This document shows positions 1-11,475 of a stretch of 64,000 nt of DNA, one piece after another. Within the stretch, counting starts at the first letter, position 1. Each line of letters opens with the position of its first letter. The translations under genes were made by a program, and so were the position numbers. Source of the stretch: Cryptomeria japonica (taxonomy: Eukaryota > Streptophyta > Pinopsida > Cupressales > Cupressaceae); NCBI RefSeq assembly GCF_030272615.1, contig NC_081414.1:522106185-522170184 (forward strand), given 5' to 3'. The notes under the pieces were generated by a model. That model was not told where the DNA came from, ran no database searches, and saw nothing but the letters and a program-made list of their open reading frames with translations.

Positions 1-1
1 G

Positions 2-688
2 GTTGATGAGAAGGAATACCGATCAATGATTGGTAAGTTGCATTATGTAGTGCATAGCAGACCGGATATTGTACATGCAGTTGGCATTACTACAAGGTTC
101 CAAAAAAGTCCAAGAGAATCCCACTTGATTGCAGTCAAGTGGATTCTTAGGTATCTGAAGGGAACAGTTGACTATGGATTGTGGTACCCATACAGCAATG
201 ATTTCAATCTGAAAGTGTTCACAGATGCTGATTGGGAAGGTAATGTGGATGACCAGAAAAGCACAACCGGTGGTGCATTCTCTCTTGGTGGTAGACTGGT
301 GTCATGGATGAGTAAAAAGCAGAGTTGTATCTCTCAGACTACTATGGAAGTGGAGTATGTTGTAGCTTTGATGAACTGCACTCAGACAATCTGGATGAAG
401 CATGTTTTAAATGGCTTCAGAATCCCTGTATCTGAATTGGTAAGTATATTCTGTGATAACACAAGTGCTATCAATATCTCAAAGAATCCAGTTTTACATT
501 CTAGAACCAAGCATTTTGAGCTTAAGTATCATTTCTTGAGGGAAAAGGTTTAGAATAAAGAGATTGCATTGGAACATATTTCTAGTAAGGAGCAGTTAGC
601 AGACATATTCACCAAGCCTCTCCCAAAGACTACATTTGTGCATTTAAGAGGTGAATTGGGGGTACTGCCTCTTCAAGAGGTGAACTAA
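2..688 (+). pseudogene. Copia C0 pol, C-terminal RNase H part (partial)
   Basis: The reading frame enters from the left edge and carries the end of Ty1/copia Pol: the RT/RNase H linker (YRSMIGKLHY, RPDI, KWILRYLKGT), then RNase H with FTDADWEG, DDQKSTTGG, SWMSKKQ and the D/E region EVEYVVA, and finally the tail DIFTKPLPK that ends plant Copia Pol. An in-frame TAG at 551-553 interrupts the frame, which then continues to the natural TAA at 686-688. Copia RNase H removes the RNA strand during reverse transcription in the virus-like particle. The gag, protease, integrase and RT parts lie left of the window. The copy is a pseudogene because of the internal stop. Confidence 0.93.
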
Positions 689-766
689 AAGTATTTGTTC
701 CACATCAGTCAGGTATTGCATAGTCAAATTTTTTTTTGTTGATTGATGTGTTGAAGGATGCTACTC

Positions 767-935
767 CACAGGGGGAGCAGCATAATGGAACAGAGATGCT
801 TGTGCCTCCACTTTGGCATTGTTGTCAAAGGGGGAGAAGATGTGAAGCGGAAAAGATATCTGCAGAAAAATGGGGGAGAAAATGTGAAGAGGAGAGATAT
901 CATTGTATATTGCCATCAATGCCAAAGGGGGAGAT
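767..935 (+). other. Multiple polypurine tracts before C0 3' LTR
   Basis: Between the pol stop and the LTR lie at least four GGGGGAG tracts (near 770, 826, 870 and 925). Two are embedded in repeated phrases resembling GGCATTG..CAAAGGGGGAGA. The last one directly abuts the LTR and should be the plus-strand primer. Several polypurine tracts in a row are a known mark of the Sirevirus (SIRE/Maximus) branch of Copia; that assignment is inference. Confidence 0.7.
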
Positions 936-2473
936 TGTTGGCATTATGTGAACTGGTATGAAGACATAATGATATTGCATGTTGTCATTGATGTCAATAT
1001 GTGACATGATGTGAACCAACACATGTGATAGGTGAGAATAGAGAACCAGAATATGTATGAACCGGTATATATGCCAAAGTGAAGCGACATATTTGTTCAA
1101 GATGAACCGACATGTATTTATGGGAACCGGTACATGGAAGCATTGTGTGACTACCGGTTGGTAGGTAGTTTTCACTTCAAGATTTCTGGTTGAAGTACGT
1201 CAATCCTGTGTGAATCAATCGGTGATCTTTGTGTGATGAGCTAACAGTATAACGGAGAATAAGTCACGTTGCCACGTAAGCTCTGTGTGCATGAAGGATC
1301 TTGCATGAAGAAGACTATTCCTATCTACCTCGAGAATGTGCGAAGTTTGTCAAATGGTGATAACGCGTGATGGGTTATCAGCCGCCATGAAATCGGTGGA
1401 TAATGGACGATGGAGAATGTCTTGAAATTGATTCAAGATTGTTGCATTTAATGTAGTATGATTCAACGGTTAGGATTGAACCGCTTGAATTGCTTAACCT
1501 AACAAGTTTAGGGTTTAGAGTTTTTGCTACTGACCTGTCTGTTTCCTATAAGGTCGATGTTGTGTTTCTTTCTAAGGTTGTTGGCAAAAGTTGTGAGTGT
1601 GTATCCAAGGAAAGTGATACGTGATTCTTGCCAGACCAAAGGAGAGAAGAGATACCTGCAAAGTGAATGTGCAGAAGGTGAAAAGGAGCCAAAACGGATC
1701 TGTATTAGCATTGAGTGCTGTTACCAGATCATTGTAATTCCTATTGATCTTTAACCACTTCAACAATTGTGAAATCCCTTAACAGGGTAGCCTTAACCGG
1801 CTTGATTCAAATCCCTTAACAGGGTAACTTGAAGTTAATGGGTTCTGGGAAGCTATAGAGCTATAGAGATCCTTTAGCTATTGAGTTCTTGAAATCCTCT
1901 AACAAGGTAATCCTAACCGGGTATTGTAGCCATCCCTTAACCGAGTGATCCCTAACAGGATCGGTTCCTAGTAGAACCTATTGTAATGTCTTTAACTGGA
2001 CAAGGCTCCTAATAGAGCGGACTTCTAAAGAGTTCAAAAGCAACTTGTGGGTATTCATCCCCACCATGGTTTTTCCTAGTTGGGTTTCCACGTGAAAAAT
2101 ATGCGTGTCATGTGTAATGCTTTTATCTTGTGATGCTTTGTTATTACCTGTTGAGCATATGATGGTTCTGTGTTTTATGCCTGTCTATAAAACATATTGA
2201 ACTAATTGTTATGAAGATTTGATGATAGTTTACCTGTTCATGCATGAGAGTGTAATGGTACTATAGTATTGAGCTAAGAGGAAAGCTTAGTGAGTGACTG
2301 GTTTATGATTGTTTTAGTTGTTCTGGGTGTTACCGGTTGCACTCTGTTTCAACCAGTATCCCTGTTTGCCAATCATTTAGAGTATTTGCTGTCAAACTAG
2401 TTTTGAACTGTATTTGAGTTTGTACTGATTCACCCCCCCCTCTCAGTACCGGTTTGGTACTATTGGTTCATCA
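936..2473 (+). repeat. Copia C0 3' LTR
   Basis: It begins TGTTGGCATTATG right after the last polypurine tract and ends ...GGTTCATCA, after which C1 LTR sequence resumes. The length is about 1.54 kb. The end resembles the other Copia LTR ends here, with a C-run then CTCTCAGT. The palindrome ACCGGT occurs at 1061, 1126, 1153, 2332 and 2448. C0 interrupts the 3' LTR of C1, but its 5' end is outside the window, so the target duplication cannot be checked and the last base is uncertain by a few positions. Confidence 0.75.
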
Positions 2474-3220
2474 TTGAGTTATCACATGCATTTAGGCACA
2501 CTTCCTAGAACTGAGTTCTCAAAAGATATATGCTTGGAAGGCTACAACCCTCAGGGAAGTCTCACTAACTTGCAATATGATTCAGACTACAATCCAAAAG
2601 GAATGAACTGCAATAATAGCATCTACAAATGCCTGATGACAGTTCTGGTTAAGCACAGTTGTCTGCCCTGTGACACCAAACTCACCACAACACTTCACTG
2701 AATGATATATCCTTTGTTCATACATTTACCTCTCTGTGATAATGTAGACACAATACCAACACCAAAATTACATAGGCATCTCATCTATATATACAAATCA
2801 TCAACCTTGATAACAAGGTCAGCTAAACCCTCAACCCTCAACTCATATTTACAAAAAATACATTACATGATACAAAGATCGACCACCAGACCAATATTAT
2901 GATTTAATTTACATAACATGGACCTAATTCAAATTCCCAAACAATTACATTCATCGGAAATCCGGCCAAGATCAACCACAATACGCTACACCACCATAAA
3001 TACTTCATAACACACAAATTAACACCTTTTCATAGAAATCACCAAAAACTCGCACAACGATGAATGCAGATCACCAAAACAAATAGGACACGACTAGGAA
3101 ACACCATAAAGCACATTAGAATCATCCAGAATAGTTGCACCAACACCACTTTTCAAATCTTCATCGGTCAATGTCTCAAGGCTCAAGAACACAACCAATC
3201 AACAACTGTCACAAGGAAAG
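2474..3220 (-). repeat. Copia C1 3' LTR, fragment a
   Basis: It aligns along its length with the intact C1 5' LTR at about 21384-22131, for example the phrase around AAAAGATATATGC and the stretch up to CAACTGTCAC. It is the first visible piece of C1's 3' LTR, bounded by the C0 insertion on the left and N1 on the right. No gene lies here. Confidence 0.85.
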
Positions 3221-4394
3221 TGTAAAGTGGAAAATTAGATCCTAGTGACTCCCCACCTAGGAGAAAGAAATGAAGCCACTAGGATCATTTTCACTTGGAA
3301 AGGATCTTTACATTCAAAAGAGGGGTTGAATCCGCTAGATCTGAATCTGAGGGAAACAAGGATGTGAATTCTGAGTGGATTGCAAATGGTTGAAGTGTGA
3401 TGTACCCTCTTTTGTAAATGAGAAAGTTGACTTGTTGACTATGTAGAAAAGAGAGAAGAAATGAGTGAAATGAGGAGCTACAGGTTTGGGATCGCACTAC
3501 AACTTTGGATCTGAGCTAATTATATTGATGTGGACCTACCCTGCAAATTTGGAGAAAAGTTGTCAGGACCGTGGCGGGAATGTACATGGTCCTCCACAAA
3601 ATCCATGAAATGAAAAGGGTTCTTTCGTCTCTGCAAATGAAGCCCAAACCTACAATTACAGCTATGCACCTGGAACTTACACACAAAAAAGAGAGGGATA
3701 ATTGTTGTGGATAGGGGTTTGCCTCAGTCAAACTCTAAGTGAGGAATCAACCTTGAAAGAAAGTAATTGCAAATGATTGAATGTAAACAATGGAAATGTA
3801 TACCTTGTAGATCTGCAACTTGTTGATGATGATTGCTTTTCTTCTTGAATGTAACCACAAATGTTGTATGAAATGGCATGTAACATGACAAAAACCTTAA
3901 CACACACACATGATTGCAAATGAATGTTGTAATGTTTCTCCAAAGGATGAATGAAGAAGACTTGAATGCTTGAATGCTTGATGATGACCTTGAAATCCCG
4001 TATCTTCTCCTTATGCTCTCTATCTGCCTTTTTGTTTTTCATCCATCCTTGAATGAGGGTATTGAATTCCTTTTTATACATGCCTCAAGGATTAACTTTC
4101 AAACACCAAAGGCCAACAAAGAGGAATTGCAAACCTCGAAGACAAATTGTGCATAGGAGATTGGGAAAACCTGACATTGGGCCACCCTAATAGGTGGGGA
4201 AAGGGGCACCATGCCCCTGCCTACCCTATTTTGGGGCCTAGACAGGGTCTAGAGAAGACACATGACATGAAGGAGGAAGGGTGAAGGGTTGGAAATGTAG
4301 AAATAGGTCTCAGTTAGGGAAGGAGATGCCTTCACCAAGGTGAGGACCCAAAATATGGTTAAAATTGCAGGGGTCACAATTTTATGACACTACA
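3221..4394 (-). repeat. Putative N1 3' LTR
   Basis: It starts with TG and ends with CA on the - strand and follows a purine-rich tract. It carries an inverted repeat (GATCCTAGTG at 3238-3247 and CACTAGGATC at 3277-3286) near its end and a 27-nt near-palindrome at 3566-3592 that recurs at 8368-8394. The LTR call is structural only, because the second LTR is not clear. Confidence 0.5.
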
Positions 4395-6864
4395 TTTAGC
4401 TCCCTCTTTAGCGGGAGTATGGCTTACACCACTACTGCTGGTAAAGTAGAAGAATAGAGAGAGATGAAGATGAGAGACATAGAGAAATACCACAAGGAGT
4501 ATAAGACATCACTAATATTGAGGAGAAAAAAACCCTCAATCTTAGGGTTTTAACTCATGCCAACATATGCAAGAGCACACAAAACAAAAAGGCACAAGGC
4601 ACCAAAAAAAAGACAAAGCACAAAAAGACACATGAAAAGGACAAGACACAAGATGGAAAACTAACTAGATGAAGAGATCTTGAGTATCTCAACAACTAAT
4701 TAGGACACAAAGACCAATGGCATCACATAAACACGAGTGATCACATAAAATAGCAAAGCTAACATCATCCATGAACTGTCAATAGTAAAACTATGAGTTC
4801 ATGAGAGGAAGAAGAGAGAGAACATGAATACACACTTTGGTGATTCATGAGAAGAAAGGTGAAGAAGAAATAAACCATGGACGTCTCACCCCTAAAACTA
4901 GGTGATCCATGGAGAGTAGGACAAGGAAAATCTCGCCCCTAGAGCCTGTCTAGGTGATCCATGTAAAGAGAGAGAGAGTGAGAACACCGTTAGTTCCACT
5001 CAACCTCATGCATGTGTGTTTAAGAGAGGTTCGAAGCACCTCATAGGAGTCTATGACTGAGCATATTATAACCTGTATAGAATGTATAGTACACATGTCA
5101 AGAAAGGTGTGATATCTCACTCTAAGAGTCTGTGCTTTGGTTCCAAGAATAATCACCCAACATAAAAGAAAAGTGGTGTCATCTCGCTCTAAGAGACCGT
5201 GCTCTAGTTCTGAGAATGACCCATTGTACAAGAGAAAAGTGATGACATCTTTCTCTAAGAGGTTTCCCTTTGGTTCCAAGAATGTCTCACTGTACAAGAA
5301 AAGTGATGACATCTTTCTCTAAGAGGTTTCCCTCTGGTTCCAAGAATGTTCCATTGTACAATGCATGAGAGAAGTATAGAACAAAGGAGCAGTGTGGGTG
5401 CCCCCCCCTTAAGATGTCAACATAGAGATGTCAACATAGACTAATGTTGATATCTTAAGGAAAGTAGAACAAGGATACCTACCTTCATCACAAAGAAGAT
5501 ATCCGCTATGCAACAATGTCATAGATCCAAGCAAGAGAGGGAATACTCTTCAAGAAAGGATAAGATAGTTGAAAAGAGATATCTTGCTATAAGTGTAAAG
5601 GTGATCCTTGGAGGAGAAGAGATATTTGTTCAAAAAGACATCTACCCCCAAGAGGTGTTGTCTTAGACAAATATAATATCTTCTAGAACAAGAAAAGGAA
5701 AGAACAAGAATGCAATCCTTCCTCCTATTTCTAGGTGAAAGGGATTCCTGATGAGGGATGACTCACTTTTAGCCACCAGAGGGATGGTTGAATTTTATCA
5801 TAGATGTACATTACCAAGTATAAAAGAGGTCATAGTCAAGGACTAACACTTCTTGTATAAGAGAGAATCCTTTGAGCCAATAACCAACAATTGTGCACAA
5901 GGAATGAAATTAAGTAATATAACTCACACCATCCACTTAATAGGAAAAAGTGGATCCCTAGAGAAAGAGAGAGAGAAGGATCATTTCCCGCCAAGATAAG
6001 GGACAATGAGAAGAGCTTACACAATCTACTAGAGATAGATTAAACATAAGCAAATGTGCAATGAAATTACATGAACACATGCAATAAAAGACATTAGTAA
6101 ATGTAAAATACATGTCTTAAGAAGTGGTAATCTTCGAAAAAAAGATAGAAAAAACATCATATAGTCCTCAAGAGGGATTAATCATAATAGCATACCATTG
6201 TAAGAAATGATAATCACATATGAAAATTGCAGCCCCTAAAAGGAATAATGATAAGAAAGAAAAGGGAAAGGAGTGAGAATCCTTGCCCCCCAAGTGAGGA
6301 GAACAAGGAGAAACATTACATATTTTCTGATGGTGATTGTTTCAAGTGATATTCCATCCTAGTGGAACCAATCCTTTCAAGGAAGGGATACATACTTCTA
6401 AAGAGATCATTTCCTGCTAAGGGGCATATCATACTTGTGAATAACTGAAACCACAAAAGAGGTAAGATTTCCAAGAGAATAAAGGAAAGAGAAGAAGTGT
6501 AGTACTCATTAACGATGCCCCTCTCCAACCAAAGAGAAAAGTCAAAGAACAATTATATGCTCACATAAGAATAACCCTATGCAATAAAAGAGATCTAATA
6601 ATGAATAATGCACAAAGATAAAGACAAATGTATATAAAGAAGAAGAAATATGGACTTCATGTTTCTACCCCCAAGTATGTTAAAGTGAAACAATACCACA
6701 ACTAATGATAAAGAGTCCCTGATAAATGAGCTAATTATGCCATAGGGTGAAGAGAAACATGAAGGGAAAAGAAATGCTAAGGCACAATGTTTTTACCAAG
6801 AAATACAACTAGATCTATTGTGAGACAAATGTGTGCAAGATCATATTGTAGTTGAACAAATTTA
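4395..6864. other. N1 non-coding interior with tandem repeats
   Basis: About 2.5 kb without a credible ORF. It is rich in short repeated phrases, including two diverged copies of a TAGGTGATCCATG block near 4900-4960 and the tandem array at 5102-5350. I see no pol domain. Confidence 0.6.
5102..5350. repeat. Tandem repeat, period about 62-65 bp, four units
   Basis: Four diverged copies of a unit containing GTGATGACATCTTTCTCTAA, then TTTGGTTCCAAGAATG and a TGTACAAG end. The last two copies are nearly identical and the first two more diverged. Open frames through it are incidental, since the period is not a stable multiple of three. Confidence 0.8.
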
Positions 6865-8153
6865 TTAAATGCATAACATTTTCCAAGAGTGTGAATATAA
6901 ATCATGAAAAATGCAATATTCAATACCTTTCACTTGCTTAAGATGTTTGTTTTTATTTTGAGGAGGAAAGGAAATGTTCTTGTCATATTTCAACTTACAA
7001 TAGATTCTTCCAGTTAATCTGTCAGGATGGTAAATATCATCTTCCCATGAAGAAGAGGGTTTGTTAGAAGAAGGAGTTTCCTTATCCACAATTCTAATTT
7101 TGACACTATCTATGCCATCTTGAATAGATTTTTGAAAATCAAGGCAATCATCAACATTATGGTCATGGGTTTGATGAAATGAACAAAAATGATGCTTTGA
7201 AGAAGAAACATTCTTGCGAGATCTCTTGATTTGTTGTTTTTGAAGGTAATCTTTAAAGTTTTGAAGCCTAAGGAATCCTTCCATAGAAAGAGAGGTACCA
7301 CTTCCTAGGCCTCTTGTAGTAGTTTGTGTAGGAGGGTTTATAGGGACACAAATTCCATACTCAAAATTCCTAATTCCTTGTCCTTTAAAACCTTGTTTTG
7401 TATTTATATGAAAGCCACGACTATAAGAATTTTGCAATTGACTAGATGGAGGAACAAGATCATGAATTTCTTTGAAATTTGATGTGTAAGGAGGTAGAAA
7501 AGGATTTGTGAAATGAGAATATCTTTGCCTTTATCAAGCTTATCCTTTTTGGAAGATTGGGGAAGAATATCTTCTTCATCTAAAAGCTCATTTTTAGTGA
7601 TTTCTATGCAAGGAGAAAGGTCATGAATAAAATGCATGACATCATCCTCCCTACATAGACTTTGATGTTGAAGATAGGTCTTATGAGAATAAGGAGGATC
7701 TAAAGATGTAAGAATGTTGATGTTTTCATATTGCCCCCCTTGCTCAAGGGTATGCACAGAAGAAGAAGATGGATCCATATTACTTTCCAATGCTTTCTCT
7801 CTTGTAGAAAGATCATTGGGTAAAGCATTAGATCTCATTTCCTTCACACACGATACCCTAGGAGAGGTACAAAGATTAGGATCTCTAGGTTTATGACCTA
7901 TAACAGCTTTAAGATGATTAACATAGGAAATACATTTTGTTAATAACACCACCATAATGCAACATAAATGATACATGAAATCTTTGAGATCTAATAATTT
8001 TGAAATCCTAACAACACAATATGACCAAGTGCTATGAAGAAAGAGAAGCAATATAAAATGGAAGAAAATCTTATCCAACACATGATAAATATATGCAAAA
8101 ATTAATGTAATCACATGCAAAAGAGCATATAAATCCAATTTATTAATTGCCAT
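6865..8153 (-). pseudogene. N1 gag-like protein remnant
   Basis: Two overlapping reading frames, joined by one frameshift near 7410-7440, make a Gag-like protein. The N-terminal part (8153-7404) is an unrecognised leader with an acidic, serine-rich middle. The second part (7437-6865) holds a basic KQQIKRSRKN stretch followed by CSFHQTHDHNVDDC, the C-x-F-H-x4-H-x4-C pattern typical of Gypsy-type Gag proteins. A second weaker CIFHDLYSHSWKMLC follows. Gag would coat the RNA in the particle. No protease, RT or integrase follows, so the element would depend on a relative. Confidence 0.6.
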
Positions 8154-8545
8154 TAAAAATCTCTTAAGTGAAATTTGAATTTGCTGGAAAAGCAGATCTA
8201 AAATTAGGACCTTTTTATGAAAATTAATTTTAAGATGTGAATTTGATGAATTTTGAATTTGTGTTTGACCTTAGAGAGTGTTAAAATTGACGAAGTATGC
8301 TAATTTTCTGGATTTGAGTAGAAAAATACAGTCAATTCCGTCTCCCAAAATTTTAGGAAAAAGTACAGGACTGTGGCGAGAACGCACACGGTCCGACCAA
8401 CTTTTTCTAAAATTTTTAGGGATGATAGAGATTATGATTTTAATGTGGAATCCAAAAAAATATCTGATTTGGAGATGTCAAGATCAGTCAAAGTTGTATT
8501 CAAAGGTCGAAAATAGAAGAATCTTAAAAATTAGGGTTTTATGAT

Positions 8546-8579
8546 TTAACCATATGAAATGAAGATACACAAGATTGTT
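8546..8579 (-). repeat. Copia C1 3' LTR, fragment b
   Basis: A short relic matching the intact C1 LTR near 22150-22175 (AACCATAT..AATGAAGATACACAAGAT). It lies between N1 and G1 and shows that both are separate insertions in one LTR. Confidence 0.75.
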
Positions 8580-10085
8580 TGGTGTAGGAGCACCCTGTCA
8601 AACCCTTCAAGATGATAAGTCAGACTCTAAGAAGGAGGATAAGGCATTAAATATGTCTTTAGAATGTTTTGTATATGTTTTAAATCATGCATTGTGTGTT
8701 TGTAATAATGAACCCCATCTTGTGAGCCAAACTCCTATTTTGGCATTTCTATGAGCCAATTAGGACTTTTGGACAATAGGGGATCAAATGTGTTGGTTTT
8801 AGTGTTTTAAGATGTTTTAGGAGGGGTTAAACTTGACCCAAGGCATTAGGAGGCAAAAGATGACATTTTGACAACTTTTGCAAAAGTTGTCAAAAGTTGT
8901 CATGAGCAACTTTTATGCACTTTTTGCATTTTGGTAATTTGAAACTCCTCTAACAGCTCTAACCTCTTGATTTTTGTTTAAGAGAAGTTGTGGGGTAGTT
9001 TATACACCTTGTGGATCCAATTCCCAAGGAGTGATTATACGGAGAAGAGTTTTGATGCCATCAAACTAATAGAATTTTGAGTTTTTCCTGCAATTCTGGA
9101 GTTTTGGTCCATGGTAAGGTACTATCCGGTTTGGGATCCTCCCAATGATGTGAATTGGTTGGAGAGGAGATTTAAATTTGTTTTTGATTTTATTTTAAGT
9201 TCTATTTCTGTGTGTTTGTCCCGATATTCAACTTTTACTATAGAAGCCTGGAAAACCAAGGTTTACCTTGGTTTTTTCCTCCTCCATGGCCATATCTTGC
9301 ACTTTATCAATCTGAGACACATGGGATTTGGTGAAAGGCAAGTATGGTTAGTGTATTCTAGGATTACAAGAGTTTTTTGCAAGAGGAGCAAGGGAGAGGA
9401 GTGTTTGGAGCGACCCTAGGTAGATATCTCTATGTGGCTACCTAGACCTTGAACAACAAAATTACCTTGTGTGCAATTGGTGATGATTCTAGGTGTGTAA
9501 CCCTATAATCCCTTATGGTTTATGGTTCCCTACATGCCCATGGGATTTTAATTGGCCAGTTCATTCATCTGAGTATAGTTGCTTCACAAAAGAGGCCTAA
9601 TTAGCCTTTAGGATAGTCAACATCCTACCAGCAAAGACCTTTATTTTTCAGACCCTGACCCTTCCTTTTGGGGATTTGTATAACTTCAAAAAGGGTGTTT
9701 GAATCCATAATTTTTTTGCCAAGGTTTTTGGGAAAGTTTGAACCTAAGGTCTCTTTACGCGCTAAATAGGGCTGCAAGCAACTAGGCCTAATTGGGTGAG
9801 TTTGTTAAGGAATGGGCATGAATCCTTACAACCAGTGCTTTGTCTAAACTTGGGAAGTCTTGTATGACCCAAAACTAGTATGCAACTGATTTTTAACCCT
9901 TGGAGGTATCATGGAATGTTTTGTAGCAAGACACCCTTGATTGAGTAGGCATGCGTCTTGAAGATGGTGAGAAGATTGAACTAATGTTGTAGAGCCTTGC
10001 CTTGATAGGATCCCATTCTTGTTTTGAGGGGTCAATGTCATACATTTTGAGGTGTTTGGTAGGTCACAAGGAGGGCTCTACATCA
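8580..10085 (+). repeat. G1 5' LTR
   Basis: A 1506-bp direct repeat of 14794-16301, starting TGGTGTAGGAGCACC and ending CTCTACATCA just before the primer-binding site. It holds a perfect 22-bp palindrome at 8870-8891 and a hairpin at 9250-9279 (GGAAAACCAAGG / CCTTGGTTTTTTCC). Confidence 0.9.
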
Positions 10086-10087
10086 AG

Positions 10088-10100
10088 TGGTATCAGAGCT
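10088..10100 (+). other. G1 primer-binding site (initiator Met-tRNA)
   Basis: TGGTATCAGAGCT, complementary to the 3' end of plant initiator Met-tRNA, lies two bases after the LTR. It would prime minus-strand synthesis. Confidence 0.9.
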
Positions 10101-10136
10101 AGTAACAGATTTGGTAAGGAGATAGAGAATTGAGAG

Positions 10137-11475
10137 ATGTCAGAGGGGCAAGAAGAAGAGTTTCCTAGAGGACCAATCACCAACATGGAATTGGCAAAGA
10201 TTGTGAGAGAACATACCACTGCTTTCAAGGCAATGCAGAGGGATCTAGAGAGGTTGAGAGACAGAGTAGATGGGAAGGAAGATGGAGGAACTAGTAGTGG
10301 TGATGAAGGGGATGAGGATGAGATCCCTATGCCGGAGGAAGAAGCAATTCCTCCTGACCAGAGGTACTTCCTTAATGCCCTCAAATCCATGGAGAAGAAG
10401 ATTGATTTGCCAACTTTCATTGGGAAAATGGAACCAGATGTTGTGATGGATTGGATAGACTCCTTATCTAGTTTCTTTGAGTGTGAAGACATTGTAGGAC
10501 ACCAAAAGGTGAAGATTGCTAAGTCCAAGTTGAAGGGAGCAACCCTAACTTGGTGGAACTTTGTCCAAGAGGAAAGAGAGAAGGAAAACAAGCCCAAGAT
10601 TGTTTCTTGGAAGAGGATGGTTGACTTAATCAAGAGGCCTATGTACCCAAAGACTATGAAATACAAATCCATAAGAGGAGACACAATCTCAAGCATAAGG
10701 AGATGGATGCGAACTCATACACTAAGGAGTTCCAAAGGCTATGCATGAAGTCTAAAAAAAAAGAGGAAGAGAGTGAGAGATTTGCCCGGTACCTGAATGG
10801 ATTAAGGTACAACGTTCAAGAAGAATTGAACCTTCTTAGCCTGTATACCATTGGTAGATGCCATCAACTTGCTATCAAGGTGGAAGAGAAGATCAAAAGG
10901 AGACAAGAGTAGAATAATAAAGGAAGAGGAAGACAATAGAGGGGTGGAAGAAATTTTTTCAGAAGTAAGGGAAATGGTTTCGGAAATTAAAGTGAAACCA
11001 GTCAAGAAGGCACTAAAGGAGAGGGTAGTTATAATAACAATGGAGGATACAATCAGAGAGGTAACTTCAGAGGAAGAAGACCACCATTTAGAGGGAGATC
11101 TCAAGGTAGAGGTCCAATCAGATGTTATAACTACAATCAAGAAGGACACATGGCCAATAGATGCCTAGATAAACCTACTAGTTCCATAGGAGAAAGGAGA
11201 AGTAACTTGATTTTAGAGGCTGTCTGCCAAAGTGTGGCAAGTGAAAACACATACCAAAGTGTCAATACCCCTGATAGCTATGGCTACCTTGAAAGAGGTG
11301 AAGCTTTCAAGATCAGAAGAGCAGTAACCACTATGAAGATGTTTGATAGAGAACCCCCACAGAGGAAGTCTCTATTCAAGACCACTTGTAAAGCGGGTGG
11401 AAGAGTTTGCAAGGTCCTAATAGATTCTGGTTCAACTGAGAACTTTTTGTCTCTAGAGATGGTAGAGAAACTATA
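10137..11475 (+). pseudogene. G1 gag and protease remnant
   Basis: The frame starts at 10137 about 50 bases after the LTR. Residues 1-80 are acidic with a coiled-coil-like EREHTTAFKAMQRDLERLRD-type stretch. The capsid region follows (DLPTFIGKMEP, WIDSLSSFFE, ATLTWWNF), typical of Ty3/gypsy Gag. One frameshift lies near 10690; later stops at 10910 and 10938 precede a glycine/arginine-rich stretch and the knuckle CYNYNQEGHMANRC, in which the second Cys is Tyr. The protease motif VLIDSGSTENFLS is at about 11420-11460 with its active-site D-S-G intact. The frame closes with TAG at 11474-11476. Confidence 0.88.

Larger units (their letters stand above)
3221..8545 (-). mobile_element. Non-autonomous LTR element N1 (gag only)
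   Basis: This stretch splits C1's 3' LTR: C1 sequence stops at 3220 and resumes near 8546. The left end (3221-4394) looks like a 3' LTR of 1.17 kb reading TGTAGTGTC...CTTTACA on the - strand, preceded by a purine tract (AAAGAGGGAGC, 4395-4415 region). A gag-like ORF is the only coding region. I could not find a matching intact 5' LTR or a clean target duplication at the right end; about 25 bp of C1 LTR also seems lost there, so the right boundary is approximate. Confidence 0.55.

Noticed and set aside
9111-9419. 102-codon open frame in the G1 5' LTR
   Set aside because: Not kept in the 3' LTR copy, which has stops in the same place.
10064-10696. 210-codon open frame opposite G1 gag
   Set aside because: Antisense shadow of the Gag frame; low-complexity Ser/Leu translation.
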